A stretch of DNA of 43,500 bases from Mesostigma viride (Eukaryota; Streptophyta; Mesostigmatophyceae; Mesostigmatales; Mesostigmataceae). The stretch lies in assembly GCA_009746045.1 (NCBI GenBank), contig RPFO01001678.1:1-43500 (forward strand), in the 5' to 3' direction. This document shows, in pieces, positions 1 through 10,759 of this stretch. The notes below the pieces were generated by a model. That model was not told the DNA's origin and made no database searches. It worked only from the letters and a program-made list of their open reading frames with translations. The position numbers and the translations under genes were made by a program. Position 1 is the stretch's first letter; each line of letters opens with the position of its first letter.

Positions 1-115
1 AGCGAGACCCCAATTGCTAGTTTAAGTCGGTGCCGGCCCCTCCGGGGCTTCATCCTTGATCACCAGCGTAGTAAGCCACTTGTCGAGCTCCTTGCTCATC
101 CTGATGTCGGCACAC
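1..115 (-). pseudogene. 3' end of a transposase-like gene, broken copy
   Basis: On the minus strand this encodes the last ~30 residues and the TAA stop (22-24) of the protein encoded at 36728-40452. From the stop codon up to base 115 it matches 36728-36821 without a difference I can see; only the 3' flank (15-20) differs. It is cut at 115/116, where the LTR of element X begins with TG. The rest of this copy is not in the window, so it is a dead fragment or the remains of a second locus. Bases 1-11 also match half of the CTGCAG-centred palindrome seen around the other copy. Confidence 0.75.
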
Positions 116-374
116 TGTCTGGATATTAGTGTATCCACCTGCCCTGCCCACATTGTGCTTGTATATAGTCAGCTTGATAGAGAGCACATAGCTGGACTTG
201 TAGCACTTTTTCCTACTCGATTTGGACTACGAATGGCTGAGATACGGCCTTCCAAAGTTATATGCACTATGGTCTTGCCAAGTAGACTATTGTGTCAGCA
301 TATCACGTGACAATTGTGCTGACAACTGGCATGCCAACTGGCCTGAACATGTTGCTAGTTCATGAGGTAGATTC
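116..374 (+). repeat. First part of the LTR of Copia-like element X
   Basis: The piece starts with TGTCTGG at the exact point where homology to the transposase-like gene ends. It stops at the GATTC target duplication of element G1 and resumes after G1 at 22815, ending in CA at 23250 just before a primer-binding site. Joined, the two pieces give an LTR of about 695 bp. The inference rests on the shared flank logic, because the second LTR of X is not in the window. Confidence 0.6.
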
Positions 375-1075
375 TGTAACAACCAAACGTTACATCCAAA
401 GTTTTCCTACTGTTGATCTTATTATGAGTTCTTTAGGACAATTATTTGGGAAGTTAGGAGGCTTCGACGTCTGATGGATATTGGGCCTGCTGAGATCTGT
501 CGAACTTATTGTTCTACCCTCATTGGTCGTGGCCTGATCCACGTAGGGTACTTTGCATGGTTTTGTTCAGTCAGTCATAGATTCTCTTTAATACCGTTGT
601 ACCTGGTGGATCTGGTTCCAGGTCATGGAGATTCGTATGTGCTGGCTTTGTGTTGTGTTAAGGATTCGGAGGATAGGATCTTATCTTGAGTGATCCTCAC
701 TTTTGATTGGTCCTTCCGGGTTAGGGTTGGGCCGACTCTGCGTGCACGATGACTTTTATCCTGTTTGTGGCGGCCGTGCATGTGTGCGTACGTGAGAACT
801 AAAGCTATGGTGTAATTCAAGGGTTTCCTTGTTTCATCAATCAAACAACCCTTGCCAAAAGTCAACTATAACTTCAACAGATAGTCGACTTGGATATAAC
901 TTGTCTGTTGTGTCTAACAAGGGTGGGGACTCATTCCCTTAACTGTTGAAGATCCATCTTCATTGCTTCTCTGGACGTGAAGTTATCTGTCGCGACTCCA
1001 ACCCAGGTATAAAGATCTTTTCACACCAATGTTGATACTGAGGCTGTTGCAAACACAACATTTTTAGTCGTTACA
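375..1075 (+). repeat. G1 5' LTR
   Basis: 701 bp, TG...CA. Against the right LTR I count about 12 substitutions and 3 small indels (near 378, 450, 590, 635, 667, 705-720, 805, 830, 842 and 940), so the insertion is not recent. Confidence 0.93.
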
Positions 1076-1076
1076 T

Positions 1077-1088
1077 TGGTATCGGAGG
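1077..1088 (+). other. G1 primer-binding site (initiator Met tRNA type)
   Basis: TGGTATCGGAGG lies one base after the LTR end. It differs at two positions from the TGGTATCAGAGC site that plant LTR elements use for initiator methionine tRNA. The same 12 bases recur in element X at 23251. Bases 1089-1296 are leader with nothing else recognisable. Confidence 0.8.
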
Positions 1089-1296
1089 TTTCTACCTAGG
1101 TGTTGGTTGTCTTGATAGTATTAGTTCACGGTTAACAATGGAATTCTTGCCCGACCCAGAGAGGGTACGTTATGCTGTGTGTTCGGACAGTTTTTAGAGT
1201 GTGACTCATCCTTATGTGACAGTCTTGCTCTGAGAGCTGCTTTGAGCTCACAAGTCTCTAACGTTCCCCAGTCCGGCATGCGCGACCCATGGAGTG

Positions 1297-3042
1297 ATGA
1301 GTAACCCGGAGACACAACCACCGTTATCAAGTAAGAGAGTTGAAGATGCAACCACATCTTTAGCAGCTCAACGGACGACCGGTGATGAAAGGGTTTCATC
1401 ATCTACTCCCAGACGTCAACTATTTGGAGATACCACCTTAATGTCTGCTTCCCGCAGATATTCGCTGTCGGTCGGCCCAAAGTTCTCCATCTTGCCCCTC
1501 GGTGTGCAACCAGGCGAGCCCTCCTTGCGTGGCGCTGGTAGAGGTGGACCACGGTTCTCCAACGTGGAGGACACGCGTTCGCCAGCACCCGAATACGGTT
1601 CGGCTATTCGTTTTGGCTACAACACGGTGCCGGGGCGAGACGGCACTCGGCTAGCGGCTGACGAGCTGACAGCGGAGAAAATTCGATTACAACATGAACG
1701 TGAGGAAGCTGCGAGAGCTAGAAGTGTGGCGGAAGCGCTGGAGAAGAGTGTGGGTAGGACTATTGCGCGTGTGCAGCAACTTGAGTCGCAAGGGCAGGCG
1801 GGCGATGGAGAGTCTGTTTTCGTGGATCAACCGTCTCCAACACTGGGTATACGAAGGGTATATGCGGTTGACGCTCCTTTTGTTGATGAAGGGACAGATG
1901 CACAGGGGCATGAGCCTCCACGGCTCTCGGTGGCTGCGACAATGCCGGAGAGTCAGAATGCACCACACGCCCCAGTGATGGAGCTCACGTCTTTGTATCC
2001 TCGTACTGTTCCTTTTCCCAAGGTGGAGTCGGTAGACAAGCTATCGCTGACCAACCTTACCCATCGCAGCTTCGACCATTTCTCCACCAAGTTTCAGGAT
2101 GTCTTCGCTATCCACTTCGCCAACTACGGGCCCAAGGCAGAGGAACGTCTCACGCTGGACATCCAGAAGAGAATGGTTAGGCAGCGGATGAGCGACAGTG
2201 CCAGCGACCGCTTTGATGAGTTTTTGCGCTCTGTGGCTGGACGTGCGTGTACCGACCTCCCCTCTCTTGCTGGGCTTTCGCCGGTTTCTGTTACCCCAGG
2301 ATCAGCTTCGCATGGATCGGGACGCACTGGCTAACTGTACGCAGGCTGGTTTGACGCTGCCACAGTTCGTGGAGCAATTCACCAACCTTAGAGCCAAGAT
2401 TCCCCAATGCTCTGACGCAGAGGCGCTTCACAGACTACTGCATGGCATGGCTCCACACGTGCGACTGGATGTGGACAAGCACTTCTCCCAGTTCGACTAC
2501 GTGGATTGGCAATGGGACAAGGTGTTGTCTTATGTGCTACCCTCTGTCGTGTGCCTGCTTTTTCTGTCAAGTGGGAGCCTGTGGCCACGCCAGTGCCACC
2601 CATCAAGAAGTCCCTGAACCAGCTGGATGACCTCCTGGGGGAGCTCAATGCCCTGGATCCCACCCAGGGTAACTGTTTTATCTGCAACCAGCCAGGTCAC
2701 TTTGCACGGGACTGTCCCAGGCGGGACCAGTTTCCCCCTGCCACGCGGGGACCTCTTGGTGCCCTGCCATCTCTCAGGCCACCCAGCCTACCTCCTGGCG
2801 TTCCTGCTGGCGACCACCGGATGCAACCAGGATTCCAGCCCAACTTCCAGCCCTCTGGGAGGTTCCAGTCCCGCGCTAGGTCCTTCAGCAGACAGGATAA
2901 GCGTAGGATGGTGAACGCTCTCATGCAGCTGCTGGCAGAGGAGGAGGATGGGGGTGACGAGGATGAGCCTCCAGAGCCACCTGAGCAGCTTCCACCATCA
3001 GGCAGTGGAGCACTCCCGGACCCACCTGAGTCAAAAAACTAG
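1297..3042 (+). pseudogene. gag: G1 Gag, frameshifted
   Basis: The structural nucleocapsid protein begins at ATG 1297 (MSNPETQ). The first frame is open to about 2290 and includes a charged helical stretch near 1670-1800. Homology then continues in a second frame (about 2290-2540, including FVEQFTNLRAKIPQC, typical of retrotransposon Gag) and a third frame to the stop at 3042. The CCHC knuckle CFICNQPGHFARDC lies at about 2676-2717, followed by a proline-rich, acidic tail. The frame changes are indels, so no full Gag can be made from this copy. Confidence 0.85.
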
Positions 3043-3068
3043 TTGGGTCCCCAGGTCATCCTTCTGTC

Positions 3069-4567
3069 ATGGCCAGGTCTGACCTGCCTGCTGCTGACGT
3101 TAGGCCAGTGAACACTGTGGGCGCTTCTGACCCTGCTGTCCCTGTGGGTCCTCCTGTACCAGGTCTCCTACTCAAGTTTCAGGCTAGGCTCCTCAACGTG
3201 CCAGTTCCCCTGGCTCAGCCAGCTTGCTTGTTTATGATTGATTCTGGTGCTGGCAGTAATTATATTGCTGCATCCTTGGTGCAGGAGTTGAAGTTGCCTG
3301 TGTTTGCCCACCCCACACCTGTCATGGTGCAGTATTCTGATGGCAGGAGAAGTTGCTCACCTGCATGGCTACGTGCAGCTAATCTTCCAAGTTTGTTCAT
3401 CCCAGACTTTGGAAGTGACAGCAGATGTCATTCCCCTCACGGCAGCAGATGTGATTTGGGGGATCCCCTGGTTGTCTGACACCAATCCTGCTATTTCCTG
3501 GCCTGACAGGGTGGTTCAGTTCAAGGATGGGACGGTGTGGGATGCTACTTGTGTGTTGCCAGGGGGGAGAAGAACAGCCACTGAGTGCTGTTCCACACAG
3601 ACAGCTGTCAATGATGGCAAGGGAGGGGAAACAGGTTCGAAAGGGGTGGATCAGGAGCCGACTTTGGAGGAGAAACGGGCTGCCCTACTGAAGCATGTGT
3701 GGTCTGCCAAGCATACTCTGTCTTATTTGGCCACCTATCCAGTGGAACACATCTTTTTCCTGCATTTGGTGCCTAATGAGCCTGAACCTGCTAGTGGTCA
3801 TTCTGTCAATGCTGTCAGTTCTACTGTCACCACTGAGCAACAACAGCAGCATGATGCCTTGTTGGACAAGTATGGAGCCATCTTTGAGGACAAGATGCCC
3901 CAGTATCCTCCTGAGGGACCCATCACACATGTCATCAAGTTCAGTAGAGGGTGCTCGTCCTCCCTTTGTGCCTATGTACAGGATGGGCCCTGCAGAGATG
4001 GCAGAGCTGAAGACCATACTTATTGGCTTGTTGGAGGCTGGTCTGATCCTCCCAGCTAACAGTCCTTTCAGTTCTGGGTGCTTGCTTGTGCCAAAGCATG
4101 ATGGGGGGTGGAGGCTGTGCATTGACCTGAGGGGACTGAACAAGGTGACGGTCAAGTCCAGGTACCCTCTTCCCAGAATTGATGAGCTGCTGGAGAGGAC
4201 TGCAGGAGCTGCCTTTTTCACCAAGTTTGACCTCAGGCATGCTTTCTGGCAGATCAGGGTGGCCACTGAAGACATTCCCAAGACGGCCTTCTCTACTCCG
4301 TGGGGACAGTTCCAGTGGACCGGTCATGCCTATGGGGGCCTCTAACAGCCCTGCCACTATGCAGATGTTTGTCAATGCCATCTTTGGCCACCTGACTGGC
4401 AATGCCCTACCCCAGATCTCACCTGATCTTCGCAACCCCAAGTTCAAAGACATTGCCCACTTGTGTGACACTGCCAGGGTGGTCTTCAGGACTTGTGTGG
4501 TCGTCTACCTGGACGACATTCTGGTGCACTCTCGTACCTTCAGGGAGCATCTGGAGAACGTGGAGGA
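3069..4567 (+). pseudogene. pol: G1 Pol, protease and 5' half of reverse transcriptase
   Basis: The retropepsin motif FMIDSGAGSNYIA is at about 3232-3270. The frame then shifts near 3345, and the late protease motif DVIWGIPWL is at about 3448-3475. After another shift near 3945 the RT begins (GLLEAGLILPANSPFSSG, then LCIDLRGLNKVTVKSRYP). A further shift near 4325 leads to MPMGASNSPATMQMF and the catalytic YLDD box at about 4507-4518. The hAT element cuts the RT at 4567, directly after the box, and the frame resumes at 6027. Four indels plus the insertion make this copy inactive. Confidence 0.9.
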
Positions 4568-6026
4568 CAGTGAACAGCCATACGGCGTATAATACGCCGT
4601 ATGGCGCGTATTATACGCCATACGCAAGATTTCCGTATGAAAATGGGAAAAAAAATACGCACTGCGTATTTTTTGCGTATTTTTTGCGTATTGCGTATTT
4701 TTTGCGTATTTTTTGCGTATTTTTTGCGTATGAACCTCGTTCGAAGTAGCTTCTGGCATCATTTTGGACGGCACGTGGAGCCGGAACTAGATGCAGGTGC
4801 CAAGCTGGCCGTGCATGTACGACTGTACGTGCATTGCTGCAGATTGCTGCGTGTCGGACTAGGGTCTAGGAGACGAAGGACGAGGAAATTAGGTGACGAA
4901 GTTATGTTGTCTGCCAACAAGGGCGCGCATCTGGCACCTAACATTTAATCGTAGCACAATTGACATCCAGGCACCATGGCTAGCGACGGTGATGGTGTGG
5001 GTCTATGGAACACGATGATAATGGGGCCGACGAGATGCAGGCCGTATTCGAGACTGTCTGGACACACATCGTGAAAGAACAGACTCTCAACAAGAAAGGG
5101 CAGCCGACAGGTAACTACTAGCTCAGTGACGTGCACACTTTTGGATGCAAAATTCTCGGGTTCTACCACCCGAGCAAGGCTAGCACCCGCCATATCATGG
5201 GCGCTACGTATGCGAAGGAGGCAAGAGTGAGCGAGTGCAAGAGGCCGCCGGAGGCATTACGTCGCAGGCTGCGGGGTATTTGGTGTGACTCGCGATGCAC
5301 ATAAATGCCTTATTTAGCCATGCAGGCTGCTGCTAGCCAGCCACCGTACCATATGTGTTAATGGTTTAGGGAAGCTGGGTCGGGTTGCTGGCATGCATGC
5401 TATCCTGCACGCTAGCCACATTGTTGGCAGCCCGTATGGATTCTTGCTTCATGTAGATCAATATTGCATGGTGGCCTACCACGAGTAGGCAAGATGTCTG
5501 TTTCTGGCACAATGTCTTATTACTTTTGGCAAGTTGGCCGACTGACCATGTGCAGTATTTCAGTCCTAGTATAGCCATTCCATGCAGTGATGGCATGGTT
5601 TTTTAACTTCAACATACAGTAATGGTGGCAGCGATCTCTATACCACTGCAAGTGTCAATGTGCATGCATATCTACTTGTGTTATTATCCTTTTCACGTGT
5701 GCACTGATTGTGCATACAACTTTGTTATTTTGTGCTATTGACAGACATTATTAATAACAACAGATGTACAATGCTTGTATTTGTAGGCATGCAGCGACGG
5801 CAACGGCAATATTATGTGATGATGTGTTAAATAAAGGCAAGTGGTGTTGCAAGAACACAAAAAAAACATGCCTGATTGGTCAGAATGTTGAAGAACCCCC
5901 TGAACCATGCAAAAAACAGCATTTTCAAGAGTCCCCGTATGATTTGCGTATTATACCCCGTATGGCGTATTATACACCATACCCATGGGCCCCGTATGAT
6001 TGCGTATTGCGTATGGCTGTACACTG
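4568..6026. mobile_element. Non-autonomous hAT-type DNA transposon
   Basis: 1459 bp, bounded by 17-bp terminal inverted repeats (left CAGTGAACAGCCATACG, right complement with one mismatch) and an exact 8-bp target duplication GTGGAGGA at 4560-4567 and 6027-6034. CAGTG ends with an 8-bp duplication are the hAT signature. Subterminal DNA is rich in CGTAT-type palindromes: a 25-bp palindrome with a one-base centre at 4579-4603, and a weaker set at 5937-6010. About 4668-4732 holds six short repeats of GCGTATTTTTT. No transposase ORF is visible, and I see nothing else in the AT-rich middle (4740-5936). Confidence 0.92.
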
Positions 6027-8877
6027 GTGGAGGAGGTCCTCAAGGTGATCCATCAGTATCACCTGTCGGTGAAGAGGTCCAAGGTGGAGTGGGGCCAAGA
6101 GGTGAAGTTTCTGGGCTACCAGTTGAGCGCTGCAGGTATGACTCCTGAGGCCAGCAAGGTCTCTGCTGTTTTGGAGTGGCCGGTGTTGAAGTCAGCTCAG
6201 GATGTCAGATCCTTTCTGGGCCTGGTGGGCTGGTACCGACGGTTCATCCCTGACATGGCGGCCATCTCTGGTCCCCTGTTAGCCCTGCTCAGGAAAGATG
6301 TTCCCTTTGAGTGGACTGCAGCATGCCAGCAAGCCTTTGATGTGTTGAAGCAGAAGCTTACCACGGCTCCCCTGCTGGTGGGCCCCAACCCAGACTTGCC
6401 ATACCAGGTTAGGTCTGATGCTTCACAGGGTGCTATTGGTGCAGTGCTGATGCAAGATCATGGCAAGGGCCCTCAGCCAGTGGAATACATGTCCAGGAGT
6501 ATGACGTCTGCAGAACGTAACTACCCTGTTCATGAGCAGGAGCTGCTAGGATTGGTGGTGGCTTGTCACAAGTGGGAACACCTACTGAAGGGGGCTCAGT
6601 TTTCTGTGGCCAGCAGCGCCAGGGATGGACAGGGCAACGAGTCTATTACCCTGATGACTGATCACAGGCCCTTGGTACATGTGTTGGAACAGACCCGGAT
6701 GAGTAAGAGGATGGCTGGATGGATGGAGTTCCTGGGGGGGTTGGGCCTTTCTCTGTGAGGTACATTCCTGGTACGCAGAATGTGGTGCCTGACGCCCTGT
6801 CCAGAAGGAGGGATTTGATGGGAGGTTTCCATGAGGACTTGGACATCTGTGCTGCCCTGATTTCTGTGGTAGAATGTGGAGCTGTGACTAGAGCTCAGGC
6901 CAACAACCAGAAGGCTTCTCAACTGTTGACACCACCTGTAGGGAATAACGGTGGTCCCGTGATGCTCATCGACCAGGGCTCTGTCCCAGAGTTGACAGGC
7001 GTCCAGGAGGGTGTCCAGTCACTGTCTGACAGTCTTAGGAGAAGCCCTGATGGTGTGGTGCCCACTCCCACAGTGCAGCCAGGTGAGGGAGACCCTGCTA
7101 GGCTCAGCAGAGGTAGGCCCAGGAAGTGGGTCATGGACCCTGCGTTGGTAAACCGGTCCAAGGTGTTGGCCTCTCAGGTGATGGCAAGGTCAAAGGGGCC
7201 TATAGCAACTACTGTCTCATCCAAGCAGTTGGTGGCTAGCCCTGGGCAGGAAGAGGAGATGCAGATGCAGCCCCTGGGACCTGACAAGGACCTGGTGTTG
7301 CCCAATCCTTTAAACATTTCCCTGCTGGACGTCATCAAGGCCTTCACCAAAACAGAGGACATGGCTACTGCAGCTATCCAGAGGGGCAACTTTGGCAATA
7401 GACCTGTAGAATACTGGGAGGGCGTTCTGTATGTTCACACTCATGATGCAGAGCACGTGGTGACTAGAAGGGTGTATGTGCCTGAGATGGCCATTCCCAC
7501 AGTGTTACATTGTTTCCATGACGATGTGACCGCATGTCATCCTGGTTATGCTAAGCTACTTCATGAGGTGCAGCAGAGGTTTTGGTGGCCTGGCCTTTAT
7601 CAGGATGTTAAGGCCTATGTGGATTCCTGTGACTCCTGTCAGAGAAATAAGGTCAGGAACCAAGCCACGCCCATCTTTCCCATGGCTATGCCCATTCCCC
7701 TGCGCCCTTGGATCAGTGTGACTATGGATTTTATCTGTGGTCTACCCATGTCAGATGGTGGCAATGACAGGATCCTTGTGGTCATGGACAGACTTTCCAG
7801 GATGTGCCATCTGATTCCTTGCAATGCTCACCTCACCGCTGCACAGTGTGTGGACCTGTTTATGAAGGAGATCTACCGTCTGCATGGCATGCCTAGAGTG
7901 ATCATCACTGATCAGGACCCCCTCTGGTTGTCGGGATTTTGGAAGTCATTCTTTGACATCCTAGATACTAAGCTGGTCTTCGGTGTGGCGTACAGGTGTG
8001 CCAGTACTGGTGCGGTGGAGAGGATGAACAGAATTGTCAGGGAGTGTCAAAAGCACTATTGTACCCACGACAACAAGGACTGGGACAAGAAGCTACCTTT
8101 CATAGAGTTTGCAATCAACAACTCTCCTCTGGCTCCTCACCAGATGTCACCCTTCGTGATCTGCAATGGCCAGTGTCCCTTGACAACATTCGACTTGGAA
8201 CTATCTGACAGAGACGCTGAAGGCCCTTTCCAGCGACGCCTTGGTTCAGTCCAGCAGTTGTTGGCTTCCTTCCCGGAGGCTCACAGCATTGTGGCTACCC
8301 AGCTGTTGAGGACACAGGACAAGTACCTCACCAAAGCCTGGCAGCAAACGGTGGCCAGTCATTCCTTTGTAGCTCCCGGGGACTTGGTGTTGTTGGAAGC
8401 CAACAGAGTGCTGCCTGAAAAGGAGCAATGCAGGAAACTGCAACCCCTCTGGTTGGGTCCCTACCCAGTGTTGGCCACCTTTCACTATGGTACCGTGGTC
8501 CAGGTCCAGGTGCCTTCCCACTGGAAGCTCAGGAATAATATTTTTCACCTAGCCCAGCTGAAGCTGTACAGGCGTAACACCTCGCCAGGCAGATTGTCTG
8601 CCCCTTGCCTTATGAGTTGGATGCTGAGGGGGAGAAGATCTATGAAGTGGAGCGGTTGTTGGCTCATAGGGTGAAAGGGAAAGGTAGGACTAAACAGCTG
8701 CAGTTTAAGGTACACTGGAAGGGAGAGCTAGAGGTGACTGCTAGGTGGCTGTGGTTGTCTGATCTCACCAACAGTCACTCTGCTGTCCTAGACTATTGCC
8801 AGCATCATGGGATTACCTTGCCTGAGTGGTATGTCATGGGCTCTGGGCGGTGTGCTCCCCTTCATAGCTCCCAGTGA
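6027..8877 (+). pseudogene. pol: G1 Pol, RT end, RNase H, integrase and chromodomain
   Basis: The RT thumb resumes after the hAT element (FLGYQLSAAGMTPEASK, then SFLGLVGWYRRFIPDM). RNase H follows with VRSDASQGAIGAVLMQ, YPVHEQELLGLVVACHKWE and MTDHRPLVHVL. A G-run near 6735 shifts the frame into the long integrase frame (to about 8600). That part holds an HHCC zinc finger at about 7515-7655 (CDSCQRNK) and the D-D-E residues in VTMDF (about 7725), ITDQDP (about 7908) and GAVERMNR (about 8013). A last shift near 8600 leads to a chromodomain (YEVERLLAHR, then FKVHWKGE) at about 8640-8800. In this family the chromodomain reads histone methylation and steers integration. Confidence 0.92.
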
Positions 8878-8924
8878 GCACTGCTAACTCCCTTTTTGGT
8901 GCTGTGTGTCTGTGGTTGCCAGCC

Positions 8925-9309
8925 ATGGCAGACTCCCATCCTGAGGGGACACCCAGGCCACCTGCCCAACTTCAAGAGGACTTGAGGGCTACGTATGTGT
9001 TTCAGCACGACTACGCTGGCCCCAGAGCCGCAGGCACTGAGCCGCTCCAGGCAGACGCTGGGTTTGTGGAAGCTCATTTTCTCAACCTGTTCCAGCGTAT
9101 GGTACATGATCAGCAACGTCATGACCAGCGTCACGGGGCCCTGATGACAAGGTTGGATCATGTGGAGGGTCTGGTTAATCAGATGGCAGAACACTTGAGG
9201 GCTGGGCACCTTCCATCTGTGGGTTCTGCTGTGCCTGCAGCCTCTGAGGCTCAGGTAGCTCAGGAGGCTATCCCTACCCCGGTGGCCTCAGTTCCCTCCC
9301 CTATGGAGC
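8925..9309 (+). pseudogene. G1 ORF3, N-terminal part
   Basis: This extra ORF downstream of the chromodomain starts at ATG 8925 in a good context (GCCATGGCA). The visible ~128 residues contain a heptad-like, H/Q-rich stretch (FQRMVHDQQRHDQRHGALM) that could form a coiled coil. The G2 insertion interrupts it at about 9307-9310, and the frame continues at 20824. I recognise no family; it is not an obvious envelope, RNase H or integrase fragment. Confidence 0.6.
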
Positions 9310-9452
9310 TGTCGCGTCTGCGTGCCACAATCTCCGGCGCCACCATGGCGGCTGGCCACTCAGCTTAATTTGGTAAAACCCAAATGAGCTGAGCTGATGT
9401 GCCTGCCTTAACTGCATGCCCTGTGGGGTGGGCGAGGACCTGTCCCATGATT
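9307..9452 (-). repeat. 146-bp repeat outside the G2 3' LTR (copy A)
   Basis: Identical to 10588-10733, so the left LTR is sandwiched between two direct copies. Read on the minus strand it begins ATCATGGGACAGG and ends CGCGACAGCT. It supplies the premature stop that closes the interrupted ORF3 of G1 at 9368. Confidence 0.9.
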
Positions 9453-10588
9453 AAAGAAAGGAGGGCTCTCAGCCGAGGACAAGGAACTGTCCCTCGTGCC
9501 TGATAACCACCTTATTGCCTCCCCTGCTATAGAATAATGCTTTCAAAACACATACTTTGCACAGTCTGATGATGAAGCCGCACATGCGGAGTTTATTGAG
9601 AAAGTTAATACAATTACAACACGTTGATAGTCTCAATATCGATGCACTCCATGCTCACGAGCCCGCAGTTAGGCAGCGCTCCATGACATGCTACCGGCCT
9701 TGCTCCCAAGGAAAGGGAGAAACACGAAGGCCACTAACGAGAGACTCGAAGAGACTACACGCTGCGTGAGAGTCCTCTTCGACTATGAACCAAACCATTC
9801 GTCATGCCACACGCATGACACACGCCACACTTGTCAGTCCAGCCAGGAATGCCAAAACTATCTTGCTGCCTGAACCATGCGAATAGAAACCGCATTCCAG
9901 TTGCCGTCCTGGCTTTCTACCACACATGCCAACAAAAGCAGGAAGGCATCCCGACAAATCTAAATTGCTACCCTGTTGCCGATCTCATCTCCTAGAGGCT
10001 CCGGCATTTCTGTCCCTGGGAATGTCCGACATTGAGTCACGTCCAGCAAGGTCGAAGCATAATATCCTTCAGACAATCTGCACGCTCACACCTTGCGTGT
10101 GAGTGGCCCAGCAAACATTGCGTCTAATCGTTCCTTTCTAGAAGAAATCCCTTTTTAGGGCTGCCAGCGATTTCGCATTCATTCCAGCGATCTGGCTCCG
10201 CACCGCAAATTGTCCTTTTCCATTTTCTGTCCAGTCCTCATAACGTTGACCCGCTATTCTACACCACAAAGACACCTGGCCTGTCAATAGCCTCGGCGCT
10301 GTTGAAGTCCAGCAGTCCAGCTTCAGCTCCAGCTGTCCACTAACACGCGTATGATCCTCTCGACGCTGCACACTTGTGCTGCCGTCCGCTCAAGTCAGTG
10401 CTGCGCGCCCAGCTGTGCCTGGCCCGGCGCGCGTGCACGTACACTTTCGTCCGCTCTTATGCTGCAAGTGCTAGTGTCCCCCCCGGTCACTAGCCTTTGT
10501 CGAAAATGCGTAGAAGACAAATTCCTTGCGCACGTCACCGGTCTTGTGCATAGTGGGCGCCCGGATGACATAGCGCGCGTCCGTGACA
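9448..10588 (-). repeat. G2 3' LTR
   Basis: Bounded by TG (9448) and CA (10588), 1141 bp. From 9452 on it matches 19686-20823, with differences near 9715, 10086 and in a C-run near 10477. Confidence 0.85.
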
Positions 10589-10733
10589 GCTGTCGCGTCT
10601 GCGTGCCACAATCTCCGGCGCCACCATGGCGGCTGGCCACTCAGCTTAATTTGGTAAAACCCAAATGAGCTGAGCTGATGTGCCTGCCTTAACTGCATGC
10701 CCTGTGGGGTGGGCGAGGACCTGTCCCATGATT
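10588..10733 (-). repeat. 146-bp repeat inside the G2 3' end (copy A')
   Basis: Second identical copy of 9307-9452. It lies between the polypurine tract and the 3' LTR, where no sequence is normally expected. Confidence 0.9.
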
Positions 10734-10746
10734 CCCCCCCTCGCTG
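10734..10746 (-). other. G2 polypurine tract
   Basis: On the minus strand CAGCGAGGGGGGG lies 14 bases after the Pol stop codon (10760-10762) and directly before repeat A'. Such tracts prime plus-strand DNA synthesis, so the LTR should start right here. That conflicts with the LTR limits set by the repeat itself. Confidence 0.65.
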
Positions 10747-10759
10747 GCGACCGGCCCCA

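Noticed and set aside
9307-10733. 146-bp repeats as a target-site duplication of the left LTR
   Set aside because: Far too long for integrase-made duplications, and the same LTR at 19686-20823 is not flanked by them.
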